From G963664115 sp965263045 (GTDB lineage: Bacteria > Acidobacteriota > Terriglobia > 20CM-2-55-15), in NCBI GenBank assembly GCA_965263045.1, contig CBDHGK010000041.1, positions 5,022,001-5,086,000 on the forward strand: DNA of 64,000 bases. Reading direction: 5' to 3'. How positions within the stretch are numbered: the stretch's first letter is position 1; each line of letters opens with the position of its first letter. The notes beneath the pieces are model-generated. The model ran no database searches, had not been told where the DNA came from, and worked only from the letters and a program-made list of their open reading frames with translations. A program made the position numbers and the translations under genes. This document shows, one piece after another, positions 62,587-64,000 of this stretch.

Positions 62587-63479
62587 TGTTTCTGCTTCCT
62601 TTTTCTGGAGCGCTTCACCGTATCGAGCCTGGAAACCGGCAGGGTCTCTACGGGATTGGCGACCGTCTGCAAATGACGGCGAGACAAGTGCAGATAGACG
62701 CTGGTGGCTCGCAGGTCCGAGTGACCCATCAACATCTGAATGGTGCGCAGATCGGTGCCATTCTCCAGTAGGTGGGTGGCCCAGCTGTGACGCAGCGTGT
62801 GCGGCGATACACGCTTCTTGATTCCGGCACGTTTCGCCGCATTTTGTACCGCCAACCACACGCACTTGGACGTGAGGGGTTTGTCGGCACGCCAGTTGTC
62901 GACCATGCCGGGAAACAAATAGGTCCCAGGCTTCATCCAGAGCCAGTACTCCCGTAGTGTATTCAGCAGCTTTGGCGGCAATGGCACATCGCGATCCCGG
63001 TTGCGCTTGCCCTGACGGATGTGGATGATCATGCGCTGGCTATCGATGTCCTGGACCTTCAACCCGATCAACTCGGCCCGACGCATTCCAGTGGCATACA
63101 AGGTCATCAGCATCGTGTAATCGAGCAGGTTGTTTGCGGAGCCGATCAGTTGGGTGACCTCCTCTTTGCTCAGAACAGTCGGCAGTCGCTTCGGCATCTT
63201 GGGATACGGGAGATCCAGCTTCAGGTATGGACGCCGTAGCGTCTTCACAAAGAAGAATCGCAGCGCGGCAATGTGCAGACCTACAGTCTTGATCGCGAGC
63301 TTTCGCTCCTGGATCAAATGCAACTGATACTGCCGCAGGTGTTGCTGGCTGAGACGATCGGGGCGCGTGCCAAAATAGCGAGCGAAGTCTTCAACGACTC
63401 GCAGATAGGTTCGGATTGTTGTTGGAGAGAAATTGCGGCGCTGGAGTTCTTCCAGCATCCGTTTCCGCAAATCAGTCAT
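62583..63479 (-). CDS. Tyrosine recombinase of an IS91-type element (XerD-like)
   Basis: 298 aa. N-terminal SAM-like core-binding domain (NFSPTTIRTYLRVVEDFARYF), catalytic Arg in YATGMRRAELIGLKV, HTLRHSWATHLLENG (HxxR), HSDLRATSVYLHLS (catalytic Tyr). Basic C-terminal tail. Start at 63479 with GGAGG 5 bases upstream. Gene pair with the transposase; its precise role in IS91 movement is unknown. Confidence 0.9.
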   Translation of the reverse strand: MTDLRKRMLEELQRRNFSPTTIRTYLRVVEDFARYFGTRPDRLSQQHLRQYQLHLIQERKLAIKTVGLHIAALRFFFVKTLRRPYLKLDLPYPKMPKRLPTVLSKEEVTQLIGSANNLLDYTMLMTLYATGMRRAELIGLKVQDIDSQRMIIHIRQGKRNRDRDVPLPPKLLNTLREYWLWMKPGTYLFPGMVDNWRADKPLTSKCVWLAVQNAAKRAGIKKRVSPHTLRHSWATHLLENGTDLRTIQMLMGHSDLRATSVYLHLSRRHLQTVANPVETLPVSRLDTVKRSRKRKQKQ

Positions 63480-63940
63480 GTGGGCCTCCTTTGAGGCCCA
63501 CACTCTACAGTCTGACGATCACCCCTCGGTCAGCCCACGCGCAGCGTCCGCCGCGCCAGCGGCTTCGTTCAAACGCCGAAGGGTAGAGCCATCCGTTTCT
63601 GCAGGGTCGATAAACCCTTCGCGACCACTGGCGAGCAATCCTGCGTTAGCCCTTTTCCGGATGCAATCTAGATGAAAGCGGCACAGTTGGCGGCCGCCCA
63701 CGATGTGAGCCTCAGTTTCCCAGAAGCCGACCTGACGGTCGTCGGGATTGTCGCGTTTCCTGGCTTCCTTGGATTGGGCCGAGGTTTCTCGATGGCTCTA
63801 CAACTTCAGTCTCCCGGCCCGCACGTCTCCGTGATCCTAGATAGGAGGCCGAGGACGAAGAAGGAGAACCCTCCGGAAGCTGCTCTGCCCAACAAAACGC
63901 AGTAGAATCCTCGGCAAGGAACTGTAATGGGAGACAATCA
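63480..63940. other. Gap before a secreted-protein gene
   Basis: 461 bases. No supported gene: small frames on both strands lack ribosome-binding sites. The right end of the IS91-type element and the promoter of the following gene should be here. Confidence 0.35.
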
Positions 63941-64000
63941 ATGAACAAGGCTTATGTGTTTCTCTGCTTGTTGGCCTCTATCGTGCTCATACCTGCTCCG
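63941..64000 (+). CDS. N-terminus of a secreted protein (partial)
   Basis: Only 20 codons before the window ends: MNKAYVFLCLLASIVLIPAP, a clear signal-peptide start. GGGAG lies about 7 bases upstream of the ATG. Nothing can be said about the mature protein. Confidence 0.6.
   Translation, partial: MNKAYVFLCLLASIVLIPAP

Larger units (their letters stand above)
61405..63479. mobile_element. IS91-type element with tyrosine recombinase
   Basis: The transposase and an upstream tyrosine recombinase overlap (ATGA) and form the two-gene layout seen in one group of IS91-like elements. Outer ends were not determined; neither gene shows damage. Confidence 0.7.

Overview
The window looks like a chromosomal segment of an uncultured, moderately GC-rich Gram-negative bacterium. 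Acidobacteriota is my best guess. It rests on giant kinase/AAA/TPR/sigma-54 regulators, a MoxR-VWA pair, many short exported enzymes and DUF6152/DUF6644 proteins; this is inference from gene content, not a computed placement. I recognised no rRNA, tRNA or CRISPR array.

Layout. 1-7.4 kb holds housekeeping genes: the N-terminal two thirds of uvrA (running off the left edge), an ABC-F ATPase, an S41 protease homologue that has lost both catalytic residues, then ruvX-mltG on the other strand. 7.7-19.6 kb is a damaged signalling region. An IS256-type element cut off the 5' part of an HD-GYP/GAF/GGDEF gene. A very large regulator (pseudokinase, AAA ATPase, TPR, GAF, sigma-54 AAA+) is split by a 189-bp MITE with TA target duplication. 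A response regulator and a three-PAS histidine kinase follow, divergently placed. 19.8-24.7 kb is a tightly overlapping operon: ABC ATPase, FtsX-type permease, AttH-like lipocalin protein, Nudix hydrolase. 24.8-32.4 kb carries a MacA-like adaptor with an ABC ATPase but no adjacent permease, an AT-rich gap ending in a strong orphan terminator, a MoxR-VWA pair, a CPBP protease and a calcineurin-like phosphoesterase.

32.6-48 kb is the most distinctive stretch. It is a series of small, mostly exported proteins: metallo-beta-lactamase fold, MetE-like, cytochrome c, Tat-exported ThDP enzyme, GlcG-like, two DUF6152 proteins, VOC, sugar dehydrogenase lipoprotein, two DUF6644-like membrane proteins and a carboxymuconolactone-decarboxylase-like protein. 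It is interrupted by a HigBA toxin-antitoxin module, an integrase remnant and a 275-bp inverted-repeat element. Families usually found in the cytosol (VOC, CMD, ThDP, GlcG) carry export signals here, suggesting an extracytoplasmic catabolic or redox function. 48.3-52.1 kb is a cytoplasmic operon of CoA ligase, HpaB-type hydroxylase and SDR.

52.2-64 kb mixes accessory genes with mobile DNA. A DUF3891 protein and a secreted lectin-like protein are followed by a second IS256-type element. It sits in the last codons of a metallo-beta-lactamase gene with a perfect 9-bp duplication, so the original 3' end can be read on the far side. After that come an aldo/keto reductase, a ferritin-like protein, a flavodoxin-fold protein, an ECF sigma/anti-sigma pair, an IS91-type transposase with its tyrosine recombinase, and the first 20 codons of a secreted protein at the right edge.
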